A stretch of DNA of 64,000 nucleotides from NCBI RefSeq assembly GCF_004337985.1, contig NW_021940922.1, positions 461,509 to 525,508 on the forward strand, given 5' to 3'. The notes below the pieces were generated by a model. It was not told the origin of the DNA. It was given only the letters and a program-made list of their open reading frames with translations, and ran no database searches. Source of the DNA: Pyricularia pennisetigena (Eukaryota > Ascomycota > Sordariomycetes > Magnaporthales > Pyriculariaceae). Below, in pieces: positions 1 through 11,798 of the stretch. Position numbers and translations under genes: made by a program. Each line of letters begins with the position of its first letter. Position 1 is the stretch's first letter.

Positions 1-975
1 GAGTTGTCTCGGGCCAGCCCCAGCAGTTGCGGTCCGTGCTGGTGGGGAAGTAGTTGTTGGCCGTGTTGAGAGGGAACTGCTGCCACTTGTAGCTGTACAA
101 CGGGTTCTTGATGGTCGTCTGTCCCGTAGGGCCGTTGACCGAGATGGTTGGCATCATGGCTGCCGGCGGCAGATTATAGTCACTGGCCCAATCCCAGTAA
201 GGCATCCTCCAGTTCTCAGCAGCAGCCTGGTAAGTCGCCGCCTGGGAGCCTTGGTAGCGCGAGGCAACTGTGGTGATGTGCTGGCCAAGAACCATCTCGA
301 ACACTGCGACATAGGGACGATGCCAAGTGGCGAATTGGATTTCCTGGGAAAAGGTATGTTAGTCATGATGCCAATGCTACATACAGTAACGTGATCAATC
401 GACTGCATGAGAGAAGTCTATATCGAACAGAGGACTTACACCATGAGGACAGTAACCCCTCCCATTGCCGCCGGATGCAGCCGAAACGCCGTTCCATGGG
501 ATGTATGGACGACCGTGAATACCTGGATCGATTCGTCAGCATTCTTTTGTTTTAAATAATACCAAGAAAGATAAGAAATAGCAAACAGTAAAGTAAACAT
601 CCAACTTACCAGAAATACCAAAGTAAGAATTCTCATCGCTCTCCTTCGCCTGCTGGAACTCGGCCAGACCAAGAATAAAAAGATCCCTGCATTAGACACA
701 TCTTTTCAGCCTTCCGCTTTTGCTACTCAGATCAGATAAGACAAGACATGTCTTTGATCCACATCACCCTGTCGAAACAAACAAAGTGAGCCTTACCAGA
801 GAGCGCCTCCATCATTCTGCAGCTGGTTGACATTCATACGGGAGGGCAGCTCACCGCTCGTCGTGTTGAGGGCGGTCTGCCTACCCGTCACGATGAAGCG
901 GCCATTCTGGGCGAGAACGATGGTCTGTAGCAGGGGCAGTAATGCCAGGATCTGGATGGATCCCTTGATGGACAT
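1..975 (-). CDS. Tyrosinase (copper monooxygenase), 5' part only
   Basis: Secreted-type tyrosinase, which oxidises mono- and diphenols to quinones (melanin or phenolic metabolism). The gene runs off the left edge, so only the N-terminal half is visible. Exons read by eye: 797-975, about 600-690, 440-522 and 1-343, joined by GT-AG introns. The protein starts with a hydrophobic signal peptide (MSIKGSIQILALLPLLQ). Splicing of exons 1 and 2 gives ALWDLFILGLAEFQQ, typical of the tyrosinase N-terminal helix. Exons 3 and 4 carry the CuA site: His in IHGRPYIPW, then CPHG, then WHRPY, with the canonical eight residues between the last two histidines. The PYWDWA motif follows. The CuB site lies outside the window. 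The family call is firm; the exact type (tyrosinase or catechol oxidase) is open. Confidence 0.9.
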
Positions 976-2854
976 TGTGGAACCCTTGAAGCAAGGTCAG
1001 CCGTGTTGGCGGAAACCTCAAAAGAAAGAAGGTTATTGATTATTGATGCCTGTAAATGATCGACTGAAAAGTAAAGAATAGAAAGCAAAAAGAGAAAGTA
1101 ATAATGAGAGTGAATGGGTATCTGGCTGTGTGACAGAAGCAGAACCCCTGGATAGGAGGCAGCGCAAAAGCAACTGTCTTCTAGAAAGAATGTATACTGT
1201 CAGAGTTGGGATAGCTAGGAAAAAGAAAGAAAGAATGCAAACAAGGAAGGATGAACGAGTGATGCCTCCTTGCTCTGCTTGACCGTTGGAATGATATTCT
1301 TCAAGGGAAATTGAACGACAGGGGGAAAAAGAGCCATATGTATAGAGACATTTTTTTTGTGTCCTCTTGGCGCGATTCCATTTTAGTTACAGGTCCTTCA
1401 CCAAGGGCCACGAGTCTTGACCCTTCGTATTTCCCGAGTCCTGCTCTACGAGTCCCAAGCGGTTTTAGATCCGGCAACTTTTTGCCTAGTCGTCGAGCTT
1501 TTGCCGCACGAGCCCGCGACGTTTGGTAGCAGCGAGCACGGTTCATGGGCAAACAAACAAAGAAAATGTCCGATTCGGGGATGATGATGCTAAGAAGAAA
1601 ACTCGACAGGATGACAAAGCAGGAGAAAACGAAAAAAAAAGGGGACTACCAGATAAAGCGAAACAGACGGGGTGGAACAAAAAAAAAGTACACCCCCTCT
1701 CGGTTCCAACCATTTCCTCGGGAAAGTCTTTTTTTTTTCCCCCCTCTGCCGCATTTCTTCTCGTCCAAAGCATGAGCCCCAAATCTCCCGTGTGCTTCTA
1801 GGGCGCCACTAACACGAAGGGGGGAAATGAGAAACAGGTCGATGGAATTAGGATGTTCGCTGCTAGCTCGCCGCCGGCCCAGATCCAAGTATACAAATAG
1901 AACGACGGTTCCAGAATCTAGCGTGTGAAAATGGCGCTGATTGCTGGTCACGGCCCGTCATGCTTCCCACAGCATAGGCCAGGCATGCTCTCGCATTGGT
2001 GACGCACAAAACCGGCGGCTAGCGTATCACCCATGGAGATGATGGATGTCCATTGGGTTTCTGAATTCATGCTGGGCTGGGCTTCTTTTTTTTTTTCACT
2101 GGTCCCTTAGGGGGCTTGTCCATGAGCCTAACGCCCATTCGCTCGTGGCCTGTGCCGGTTTTGGCACTTTTGACACTGGGTGGATTGCCCGTAAACCGTG
2201 AGAAATAGGGGATGCAAGGTACGTAATGCAGGCAGGTACAGTAGATAGACATGTTGGTAAGTGGCTACCCGCATACAAGGCATAGATGGTGTGAAGGGTA
2301 TCGGAAGCGTTCGCACAATCGGGCGGCGGCCAAGAGATGCCAAGAATGTCAATCGATTAGGAACCGATCCCATCCATCAGTTTTCCGTAGATTGAAAAAA
2401 GCTAATTCGTGCTTTACCACAGGTTCCTCTTCCACGGTATCCAGTGGCGAGTCTCAACCTACCTTCTGCTTTTTTTTTTTTTTGTCTTTTTTCTTTTTCT
2501 TTTTTTCTTTGCTCTTTGCAAGCGGGCGTGGCTAACATCTCCCCTGTTGGTTTTCGGTGGTTGGGTGGATTGCGGCATCGATATTCTCCCCGCCCGCACC
2601 CTGTTTCTTTTTGTCTTTTGGATTCAATAGATGGTCTCAAGAGGAGAGCCGAGACCTTTGGCAATATGCTTCTCACGATGAAATGAGCAAAATAGTAAAA
2701 ATCAAGCAATGTATAAATCTGGGTTTCCTGTTCTGAGAGCGACGGGTTCTTGTTTGTTCATCATCCCCATCGACAGTCATTCGTTCATTGCTTTCATAGC
2801 ATCAGTCGCTCGCTACTGCATAAGTCATTCTTTCGTTCATCCCCCAACCCCAGG
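976..2854. other. Intergenic region between tyrosinase and repeat protein genes
   Basis: No credible gene seen. The stretch holds several short A or T runs (for example near 1730, 2090 and 2470) and only short overlapping reading frames without domain-like content. It is the shared upstream region of two divergent genes. A TATA-like site belonging to the right-hand gene lies at 2712. Confidence 0.6.
2712..2717 (+). promoter_or_regulatory. TATA-like box of the repeat protein gene
   Basis: TATAAA lies about 140 bases before the start codon at 2855 and is followed by a pyrimidine-rich leader, the usual spacing in filamentous fungi. Motif match only. Confidence 0.4.
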
Positions 2855-4315
2855 ATGCGTACCAACATCTGTCTCCTCGCCGTTCTCGGCGTGGCTCCTG
2901 CCCTTATCGCCGCGGGCCCTATCCCCCAGGCTGGTGGCATGTATGACTACTCTATCGGTGTTCGTCCCGAGGGCCCTGGCGCAGAGGAGCATGGTGGCCA
3001 CGAGGAGGGAGAGTCTGTCTGTGGTTAGTAACTCTAATAATAATCACAAAAAACCCACCTACCATTTGCCGACGCCTATGGGCGACGCGTCATTAGCCCC
3101 TTGGCATATCACACTAACTAATTACTGACCATCACATGACTCACAACAGGCATCGTCAACCCATGCGAGTACCTTGATGCCGACAGCAACTTTGACAGCC
3201 CTCTTGGCCCGGGTGCGGGAGAGGGTGAGGGCGGGCGCGTCAAGCGCCAGGAACAGAAAGGCCCCTTTGTCTGCGTGAACTGCGACTCGATCGTCAACCG
3301 TGGTCTCAGATCGTGCGCCAAGGCCAGTGGCTGGCAGGTGAACTGCGACCTGCCCAGGTTCGCCAACCTCATCATCTGCGGCGGAGACTGCCACAAGACG
3401 CCCCAGCCGGGCAAGATCCCCCAGCCCGAGCCCGAGAAGGAGCCGGAGCCGGAGAAAAAGCCGGAGCAAGAGGCTCCTCCTCCCAAGGGCGACTACAAGG
3501 AGCCCGAGCCCGAGAAGAAGCCGGAGCACGTCCACCCCGAGGGCGGCTACAAGGAGACCAAGCCGGCTGAAGAGCCCGCCAAGGAGCCTGCCCACGTCCA
3601 CCCCGAGGGCGGCTACAAGGAGACCAAGCCCGCCGAGGAGCCGGCCCACTCGCAGAGCCCGACCTACGACGCCCCTCCTGCCAACTGCACCGAGAAGGCC
3701 ACCGAGCACAAGTACGAAACCGTCCCCCACGGCAACCACACTGAGGAGGCGCCGGCCCCTGCCCCGACCCACGAGGTGACCCACCCGACCGGCACCTACC
3801 AGAGCCCGCCTGCTGCTCCTACCCAGCAGCCCTACCACACCGTCCCCCACGCTGAACAGCCCAAGGAGCACCACGAGGAGCCTAAGCCTGAGGCTCACAA
3901 GGAGGAGCCCAAGCACGAGCAGCCCAAGTATGAGGAACCCAAGCACGAGCAACCCAAGTACGAGGAACCCAAGCAGGAGGAGCACAAGGAGCAGCCCGTC
4001 GCCGAGCACACCCCCGTCCACAGCTACCAGACCGTCCCCATCCCCAGCGCCGAGGCGCCGAAGCACGAGGAGCCCAAGCACGAGCAGCCCAAGTACGAGG
4101 AACCCAAGCACGAGGAGCACAAGCATGAGGAGCCCAAACACGAGGAGCCCAAGTACGAGGAACCCAAGCACGAGGAGCACAAGGAGCAGCCGGCCCCTTC
4201 CGCCGAGTACGCCCCTCCTGCCCAACCCGCCGCCGAGGAGCCCAAGCCCGAGACCAAGCGCCGCAAGGGCAAGATGACCCCGGCAGTTGGTGGTGATTAC
4301 GGCCACCGCCAGTAA
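2855..4315 (+). CDS. Secreted cysteine-rich protein with Pro/Glu/Lys/His repeat tail
   Basis: Family not recognised; about 444 residues. Exons 2855-3023 and 3150-4315, joined by a GT-AG intron that keeps frame (SVCG then IVNPCEYL). Residues 1-20 form a signal peptide. A segment with eight cysteines follows (VCVNCDS, LRSCAKA, IICGGDC and others). A Lys-Arg site (GGRVKR before QEQ) between the first and second cysteine groups looks like a Kex2 site. From about residue 125 the protein is low complexity: PEPEKEPEPEKKPE, then two copies of HVHPEGGYKETKPAEEP from adjoining 66-base DNA units at 3527-3592 and from 3593, then a YxTVP motif three times, then many EEPKHEQPKYEEP units at about 3900-4190. 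It ends in a basic tail. It is probably a wall-associated or effector-like extracellular protein; the function is inference. A long antisense frame across it is only a codon-bias shadow. Confidence 0.8.
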
Positions 4316-5724
4316 GCCACATGGCGCATCTATGGTGGTGTTCGGCATTCGGGCCGGTTGTGTGTTGGCGGGGCGAGTGATTGATGGTTGAGAAAATCCT
4401 CGGGTGGTCAAATTTTCATTTCTTTTCTTCTGTCTATTGTTGGACTGCAGTTGTTTCTTTTTTTGGGCTCGTTCGTGTTTCAATGACGCAATGTGCCCAG
4501 AAGGAAACAAAAAGAAAGAAAAGAAACGCCCGGATTTTTTTTTTCTGCCTGCCTATTTGACCGAGGTGGAAGCGAAGGGGAAGAAGACCAAAAACGAAAA
4601 AAACAACCAACGCATAGTTCAATAGGGGACTGGACGATCAATGTATTATTGCCGTCATCCTGGCCGCCCATGTGTGTGTTGTGCTTTGTTGTAGAAAGAA
4701 ATTAGTTTTTCTTTGTTTTCTTTGTTGATATGTTTAATCATAATTGCTATTGGCCCAGTCCGAACTTTGAACATTGGCGCCAATTCTACTGCCGGCTGCT
4801 ACAAGTACATCTGATGACCCTCCCCAATTATTTCCAAACAAGAAAGCATAAAAAATCGAAATTGGCTGGACCATGGCAACCAAAAAAAAAATAAAAGCGG
4901 GACGGACGGCCCGTCATCCCAATTGATGACGATGGGATGAGAATAACTATGCTGCGAGCGATAATAACAATGTGAAACGGGACAAAGTCGGTCGGTCCTA
5001 GGACGCCTTGGGACCAATTTCCCTATGGGGTTTGTTGGTTCGCTTGGCCCTATTTCAACCATGCACCAATGACCGCATCCACTTCCCCTGACCAGGCCAT
5101 TCCATTCGTGGAAAAGTCAGGGGGACACGGCAATCGCATAAGCAGAAACAATCCCATAATCCCCAGATCCCCCCGTTGGTGCCACGGGAGGGAGCGCCGA
5201 CCGGGTTCGAACGTTTTTTTGGTCTGCATGGGGGTTTTGGGGGCGGGAAACGAAACAAAGGGGGGGAAGGGATTGGGCGTGGCGAAGCGACAGGACTTGA
5301 GACGAATCTTGGGCTCGATTTGGTTCTGGTGTATGCGCAGGGCAGGGCATGAAAGGGGAAACAATTTATTTCTGGCAGCACGGTACAGGGATGATGGGCG
5401 CAGGGCTGTGGGAGGGCTGCCAAGAGATACGTCAACATGGCGGTTTTCAACGGAGATCACGTTCCGAACATGGCACATTCATGACAGGCGAGCCCGTTGC
5501 AGAGGGTAAACTATATTTTTTTTTGCAAAGGGATGTCAGAGGGAGGGTAGGTACCTGAAGGTGGTTCGATGATGTGATATATAAAGAGGCTTACCGTCTC
5601 TCACCTTTGGAGAATCTTGAATTTTGGAAGCCACCCTCGGTCGCTCCATCCATCGTTCGTTTGATTTTATTATATTTTATTTTTCATTCTTTCCATCCAG
5701 TTGCGATCCGGTTTATCAGCCAAT
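4316..5724. other. Intergenic region upstream of the AA9 gene
   Basis: No gene recognised. Overlapping open frames at 5050-5510 on both strands have no signal, domain or splice context. The right end is the AA9 promoter and a TC-rich leader. Confidence 0.6.
5578..5586 (+). promoter_or_regulatory. TATA-like box of the AA9 gene
   Basis: TATATAAAG about 140 bases before the AA9 start codon at 5725, with a pyrimidine-rich leader between. Motif and spacing only. Confidence 0.45.
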
Positions 5725-6938
5725 ATGAAGTTTTCAATCTCTTTGCTCGCCGTCCTGGCCCCAGCGGCCATGGGCCACTGTATGCATCAACCCCTCCTCA
5801 TTGTATCCTTTGCGGCAGCAAAAAAACATCACACTAGATATGGCGACTAACAATACCAAAAAAAAAAAAAAAAAAAACAGACATGTTCCAGGGGACCATT
5901 GTTGGAGGTGCCAAGTCCAGCAACTGGCAGTTCATCCGCGAGACGGCCAACAACCCGAGTCAGTCCCCCATCGAGGACATCAACTCCCCGCAGATGGCCT
6001 GCTTCGAAAAGACCGGCCGCGCCGCTGCCGGCGTGCAGACCGTCTCTGCGGGATCCCGCATCGGGTTCAGCGCCTCGTCGCCCGTCATACATCCCGGCCC
6101 GTTCATGTTCTACATGGCCCAGGTTCCGGATGGACAGGATGTCGACAGCTGGAAGCCCTCTGGCAACGTGTGGTTCAAGATCGACCAGTACGGCGCCAAG
6201 TCGAGAAAAGAGTTCGAGTCGGGCATGAGCGAGTTCTACACCACCATCCCCGTAAGCCTCAAGGCCGCCAACTACCTGCTGAGGGCCGAGCACGTCGGCC
6301 TGCACTCGGCCGGCAACCCGCAGTTCTACCTCAGCTGCGCCCAGCTCAAGGTCACGGGCAACGGCGCCAGCAGCCCGACCGACCTGGTTTCCTTCCCCGG
6401 CGCCTACAGCAAGAGCGACAAGGGCCTCTATGATGACATCTGGGTCGGTAGCGCGACGGAGTACACATACCCCGGTCCTGCTATTTGGGGTGGCGGTGGC
6501 AGCGGTGGCAGCGGCAGCGGCGGCAGCGGTGGCGGCAATAGCAGCAGTAACAGCAACCCGACTCCTGTAAGTCAAACCACCAAGTTTAATTCTGTGGGCG
6601 GACTGTGCTTTTTGCAGAGAAATGGTTTTTCCTTTTTTTTTTTCTTTTTTTTTTACTGACCTATATTATGTGATTTGCAGTCACAGCCTCAAACCAACCC
6701 AACCCAGTCCAGTAACAACACGAACAGCACCCCATCTGCCAGTACGCCTAGCAACCCACCTGCCAACAAGCCCAGCGGCTCGCCTGCCAGCACCCCTAGC
6801 AACTCGTCTTCAAACCCCTCGACCGGAAGCTGCGCATCCATGTACGGACAGTGCGGTGGTCAGAACTGGGCCGGAGCCACGTGCTGCTCTTCTGGCACTT
6901 GCACCAAGAGCAACGACTATTACTCGCAGTGCCTGTAA
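5725..6938 (+). CDS. AA9 lytic polysaccharide monooxygenase with C-terminal CBM1
   Basis: Copper enzyme that oxidatively cleaves cellulose or related beta-glucans outside the cell; about 332 residues. Exons 5725-5779, 5881-6566 and 6681-6938; phases agree throughout. Residues 1-17 are the signal peptide and His18 becomes the mature N-terminal histidine of the copper brace (GH then [10 protein letters not shown]). The second brace histidine and axial tyrosine are in the AA9 signature AEHVGLH...[12 protein letters not shown] Gly/Ser linker and a Ser/Thr/Asn/Pro linker lead to a C-terminal cellulose-binding module with the pattern [19 protein letters not shown]...YYSQCL. Intron 1 contains a 20-base A run ending just before its acceptor and intron 2 is T-rich. 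The family is firm; the substrate and C1/C4 regioselectivity cannot be read from the sequence. Confidence 0.95.
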
Positions 6939-8025
6939 AAGCACAAGAAAAACAACGACAGAGTCGACATGGCAGAGAGCGTTGACTTGCAGGGCCGGGT
7001 CGGAACATGTTGGACATCATATAACATTCCTTGAGACGCATCTACCATGCTTTTACAGTATATATCTTTTCGTTCGGAGCTAGGCTCCTCTCGTTCTTTC
7101 TTTGGGTTTAGAAGTTGACTTCTCATTTTCATCATCATGAATTTACTTGTATGACGCAAACTTGGGCCTGTTCGCTTTGATTTCTTCGGTGAATAGAATT
7201 ATGTATATCATGCATGTCATTCCAAGTCTCTGGCAAGTAGCAGCCTCACCATTGTCACATGCAGTCCTAACCTGAGCAAGTCTTTAGTTTCGCAGGCAGA
7301 AAATAAAATAGCTTAAAGTCAGATGATGCACGAATGTTGTCGCTTCATTTTCAGTCCATGTATGATAGATTGGGCATGACCTCGTAAGCCGCAAAATACT
7401 CATGCTTGGCTGAGACTACATGCTCGACTGGAACGGCCTTACAAGTCACACATTGAACAAACTCGGCGCTACTCTGCGAAATTTAGAAGCCTAGTTCGTA
7501 TGAATCAGTAGCCGGCTAGCCGCAGCAACGCGCCTAGCTGGAGATGATCGACAACCACGTTTCAAATGCCAGTCGATCCAAGCGAGGAAAACCTTCCTCG
7601 CATCCGTTCATCTGGATGGATGGTTTAATCAATTTGCGGCTAGTAAAAATAAATGATCGCCTTTCTGACATGCAGTTGACAGCGCTTATTTTGCTGTTCA
7701 TCTTGTCTCAGATCTCTGGGTTTGATCACCCAACCCACTTGTTATTTCTGTCTCTGTGGCGATGAGTTGTTTGAGCATCGAGTCAGAGGCGACAAAGAAA
7801 ATCGTCCGGCGAACTAGGGCGATCGGGACACGCACTCCTCGGTGTAGACCACGCCGTGGCGTCCCTTATACGGCCAGTGGTAAAACTGATCCGAGTCCAG
7901 CATTGCACTTCTGTACTAAAATAGTACTCTCCTTGCAAAATAGACATTTTGGTGTGTCTTTTATAGCTATGCAGGGCGATTGGTGGTAAAGACTAAAGAA
8001 TCATTCAGAGTAAGTGGAGAGCCGC
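6939..8025. other. Intergenic region after the AA9 gene
   Basis: 3' flank of the AA9 gene followed by moderately AT-rich DNA. No gene seen. Composition drifts towards the decayed region that follows. Confidence 0.55.
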
Positions 8026-9433
8026 TTATATCACAGCCGTCGTTTTGATTTTCGTGCAACGTGACCTTACTCGCGCGCGAGCAAGTTGACCAATCTCTTC
8101 GAGTCTCACTACGTCCTCTAACTGTGGCTCTGGCCCTGTGAACTTCACATCGAACCTGTAGAACTCTTCCAGTGCTCCCGTATCAGTTCTTTGGCCAGCA
8201 TTTTGGCAATTGACAAACTGCTGCCATGCCCTATCTGAGTGACCAAAGCTCCAGAAAGCCTTTATAAAACTAATCAGGAATGTAATCCTTCCATGGTCGT
8301 CGCGCCTTTGAAACAAGAGGCTCATCTGCTTTTGAAATTCCTGATCCGAATGATAGGACAAGACTCGGCCTAGCCTAGGAGTAGAAGGTAAAACTGATGC
8401 GGCTTCCTAGAGGGCGATGGAGGCTGGCTTTTTATACATAAGACCGCCATCTTGAACGACCCAACGCCCTTTATATGGAACGGCTTGAAATAGCTGGGAG
8501 CTCTTAATTATCTGATTTTGACGGTTATGACGAATGATTGCTCTGGAGGCGACTTACAAAGGGGCAGCAGTAGCACATCGTATACTGTTCTACTGTTAAC
8601 ACATAGTGAGTATGGCTAGTCTGGCGGATGGTCTTGCATCTTCCATCACGGGAGTAGGACACCATCCTTGGGTTTTATCATGTAGTAATTTTAGCAAGTT
8701 AGTTTTATAGCTGGCAGCCCATAGGTAGAATCCTTGCCGTTCGTCCGTCTTTCCCGACTTATTGCATTGTGGTTTCCAAGAACACCTACTGTGGTATCCC
8801 GGAATGTGGTGGCTGTTATCCCTAGCTCGATACCTATCTGGACAGCGTTTGGAGAGCTAAAAATGCTTATTCTGCTGCCAAACACCCTTCGAAAAACAGA
8901 CTCTAGGTTCCCAAGAGAATATAGGCCATCCACGGCCAAGGAAATAATAAAATTGAAAAGCTCTTAATTTCACCGGGATGCGGAAGGTAAACCAAGATTG
9001 GAATGCAGTCTCAGATAGTGCTTTGAAAGTTGAGATGCATTTTCAACTGGCCATCCATACAAAGCAAGGGCCGCTGCTGTAATCGAACCTATTTGTATTG
9101 TTTCAGTCATTATATGTACAACGGTAGCGGATTGCGGCTTACCAGAACAAGTTTCAAATATCAAGTCAGTCTTATACCATTTTGAGCTTTTTGCAGATAT
9201 ACCAATGGTGCGATACCTCTTGTCCCACCTCCATCAATGCTTAGAACCCGTACACTGCAAGTATCAGGTTTGAGTTGTCCTGATATACTTTCCATATCAA
9301 AACCACAAAGAATGCACGACTTCATGTTGTCAATGCATTTCTCCATGGCATCCATATTCCCAAATAATTTGACACAGTTTTCGAATAAAAAGTGGCCGCA
9401 GCGAAGGCTTATGTAGGCTTTCGTTGCAGACAT
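8026..9433 (-). pseudogene. Patatin-like phospholipase relic
   Basis: Remains of a patatin-like acyl hydrolase, read right to left in fragments that change frame. 9161-9433 gives a Cys-containing lead (CGHFLFENCVKLFG) and the oxyanion motif RVLSIDGGGTRGIAPLVYLQ. 8970-9164 corresponds to the next block (ALALYGWPVENA), but the expected serine elbow GxSxG reads IGSITA. 8691-8939 matches the DGLYSLGNLESVFRRVFG and ITATTFRDTT stretches usual in fungal patatins. 8026-8361 matches the C-terminal part (YRFDVKFTGPEPQLEDV). Frame changes, stops and the missing nucleophile argue for a dead gene. Fungal patatins of this type are often N-terminal effector domains of NLR-like proteins, but no NB-ARC or NACHT segment is visible here. 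Confidence 0.75.
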
Positions 9434-9759
9434 CCGTAGTATGTATCGATGGATCTCAAAGTTGGCTATTCGTCTTTGAATGTGGTCATAAGCTGCCTAT
9501 GTGACCGTGCGGCAGATTGAAAGACTTTAAGCTGCTGGAATCTTTCTTTCATGCTCTCCTCGAGCAGCTCAATAAATCTCGATAAAGGAAACAACTTCTT
9601 CAACCTGATGTTATTCCAAGCTGTGTCAAAATACGCTTTATTGCAAATGTCTTAATACAAAGAAATAAAGACTCCACGAGGCTCAAACTGTACAGTTCAT
9701 TAGCGAAATGCTCACTTGGGTTGTCGTTGGATATATAGCACTGAACGTATTCATAATAC

Positions 9760-10186
9760 CGCTATGCAGGCGGCCATAAATACTTGGCAATCTGAAGTTG
9801 CAGGTCTACATTTACACCTTTATATTTGCTATCGGCGCTGCAGGGGCCGGGGCAGCACCAAATATCAATGCAGCTCTTGTCAAAAGTGCTATTACGGGTA
9901 TCGGCGGAATGGGGCTTTATCAAACATTGGTGAAGTTATTATATTATCGCAATCTCGTACTTTAATTTTTGCAAATGCTAATCCGTTGTTTGTCAGTATA
10001 ATACTGTAAAACTTTGTTTTTTTTACGCCTCTGGAACTCCTAAAGGCCAAGCTGTCATTGGATGATTGGAGTTAGCCTACTGTTGGTGATGCCTTTGCTG
10101 GGTACCCAAATAGTACTTGGAGCTGGCTAGGTTTTAATTTGTTCTGTTTTTTTTTTCTTTTTCTTCCTCTTTCTTTTCANNNNNNN

Positions 10187-10226
<40 letters not shown>

Positions 10227-11290
10227 AATTGCCTAAGATCTCAATTTTTAGGCAATGCTTATAAACATTCCTGCATTTACAGTTTTACTGCCTGGTTGGG
10301 CTGTATTTCTTCCCCCTTTAATCATGGCCTCGCGCACTCCTTTAGTCAACCTCTGCTGAATAGGAAGCAAATGAATTGGATCAGCTGGCTTCTTCATCCC
10401 GCAATTTTTACTATGCCATTCTCCAGCCTCAATTCCTCTGGCTCGCACTAGCACTGGAATTTATTATCGGCCATCATGGCCTGGTCAACCAGTGGAATTT
10501 TGATTTTTGCCTACGCCATGCAGCAGTAGTTTTGCATTGGTAGCACGCCAAACAAACTCATTTCCTATCAAAGCATTAGCTGGAAGCCGCTCGGTGGTGG
10601 CCGTAGGGATTGCGACAGCTATGGCAGCAGCCGTATATGGAATCACGTCATACTATATGCCCCTTTGTTTTACTTTACCACAGGCATAAGTCCTATTCAA
10701 ACCGGTAGCTGTTGAACCCCTTGCGAACCTTAATGAGGCAGCAAATGAATCCGATAAAGGTGTTATGGATACGCGTAGCCCTCCTTGTGGGTCGGCTGGG
10801 GTGCTTTGATTGTTGACGCGTGCCCTTGACTGACTATACGCATTTGGATACGTGCGTAAACCTGAATGGTCGGGGTTCCTTTTGGTGTGAGTGCCAGGAA
10901 GACACCGTAGACACCTAAATGTTACCTCCGCCATTGGCCATTCTTCCAGTCACCACGCCATCTTTTCAGGGTCAAACTTTGATCATTTAGGTCATTTGAC
11001 AGAAGCTTTCCCTGTCGTTGCTACCTTTTTGAATATCTGCACCAAATTGGCGTACTTGAATTGATGGATGATGACTGAAGTCCAGTGCTTGTACCATAAT
11101 TTCCAAGTAAGTTATTCCCTTTGGTGGAAAGTAGTGTAAAGCTTTTTATTATAGGATAATTTGTCAAATTACCGACGAACGTGATATTCCTGCTTGCGTG
11201 ATCTTGGGCGGTACAAATGTTGCAAAGTTACAAACAGCTGTTTTGTTATTTTCAAATGGCTCCATTTCTTTTTTCGAACAGTCGTAGTTC
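9760..11290 (+). pseudogene. MFS drug transporter relic (DHA type)
   Basis: Scattered fragments of one fungal multidrug MFS transporter in the correct order on the plus strand, in shifting frames. Near 9800-9960 is a transmembrane stretch with AAPNINAALVKSAITGIGG followed by MGLYQTL, the transporter's GIGGxGMY region. Near 10090 is FAGYPNSTWSWLGF. Near 10490-10560 is SGILIFAYAMQQ, a stop, then FCIGSTPNKL. Near 10650-10700 is LYAPLFYFTTGISPIQTG. Near 11160-11280 is RIICQITDERDIPACVI leading into another membrane segment. Stops, frameshifts, the N gap and a 39-base A run interrupt it. Fragment-level matches are from memory of the family, so the outer limits are approximate. Confidence 0.6.
10180..10225. 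other. Assembly gap (7 N) followed by poly-A run
   Basis: Seven Ns at 10180-10186 adjoin a T/C-rich tract on the left and 39 consecutive As on the right (10187-10225). The assembly is uncertain here, so true gap length and the continuity of the transporter relic are unknown. Confidence 0.95.
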
Positions 11291-11798
11291 CGTATGCTGG
11301 AGTCTTTCCTTTAATGATAGATTTGCCGTTTCAATATAAGCATTTAGGCGCTTTATAATGCCACTCATGATAGACCGCATTGAACATGAATTTGAAATAC
11401 CTCAAAGGAAATTTTGCGGTTGATGATTCACGTACAAATTACACTACTTCACCAAGGGATCGACAATTTTGACGATTGACTCTGTTAAAGCCTTAAATGA
11501 GGCAAAGGAATCTTTGGTGAGCATTCAAGTTCATGAAAGCCTACTGACACTGCAAATCACGACTTGTCCAGAGCTCAGACTGAGATTGAAAATCAAACAA
11601 CTTGTCAAAAGTTGCGTATATTACTGATACATTACTGCATAATTTATGCCTGCACAAACCCTGCCTCGACCTCTGCGTGGCTGCAGAAAATTTCCCGGTC
11701 AATCCCTAGCACCAAGGCCATTCCAAAACCCTCCCATGGGGGCCCGCGTCAGCCCTGAGTCTAGGGCTAAATCTGTTTTCGGGTTTTGGCAGGCCTTA

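Noticed and set aside
3122..4510. 462-codon antisense frame over the secreted repeat protein
   Set aside because: Leu/Val/Gly-rich product explained by codon bias of the Glu/Lys/Pro repeats on the other strand; no start context, domain or splice signals.
5200..5220. tRNA-like GGGTTCGAAC box
   Set aside because: No acceptor stem, D-arm or anticodon arm can be built around it; the T-arm stem is also imperfect.
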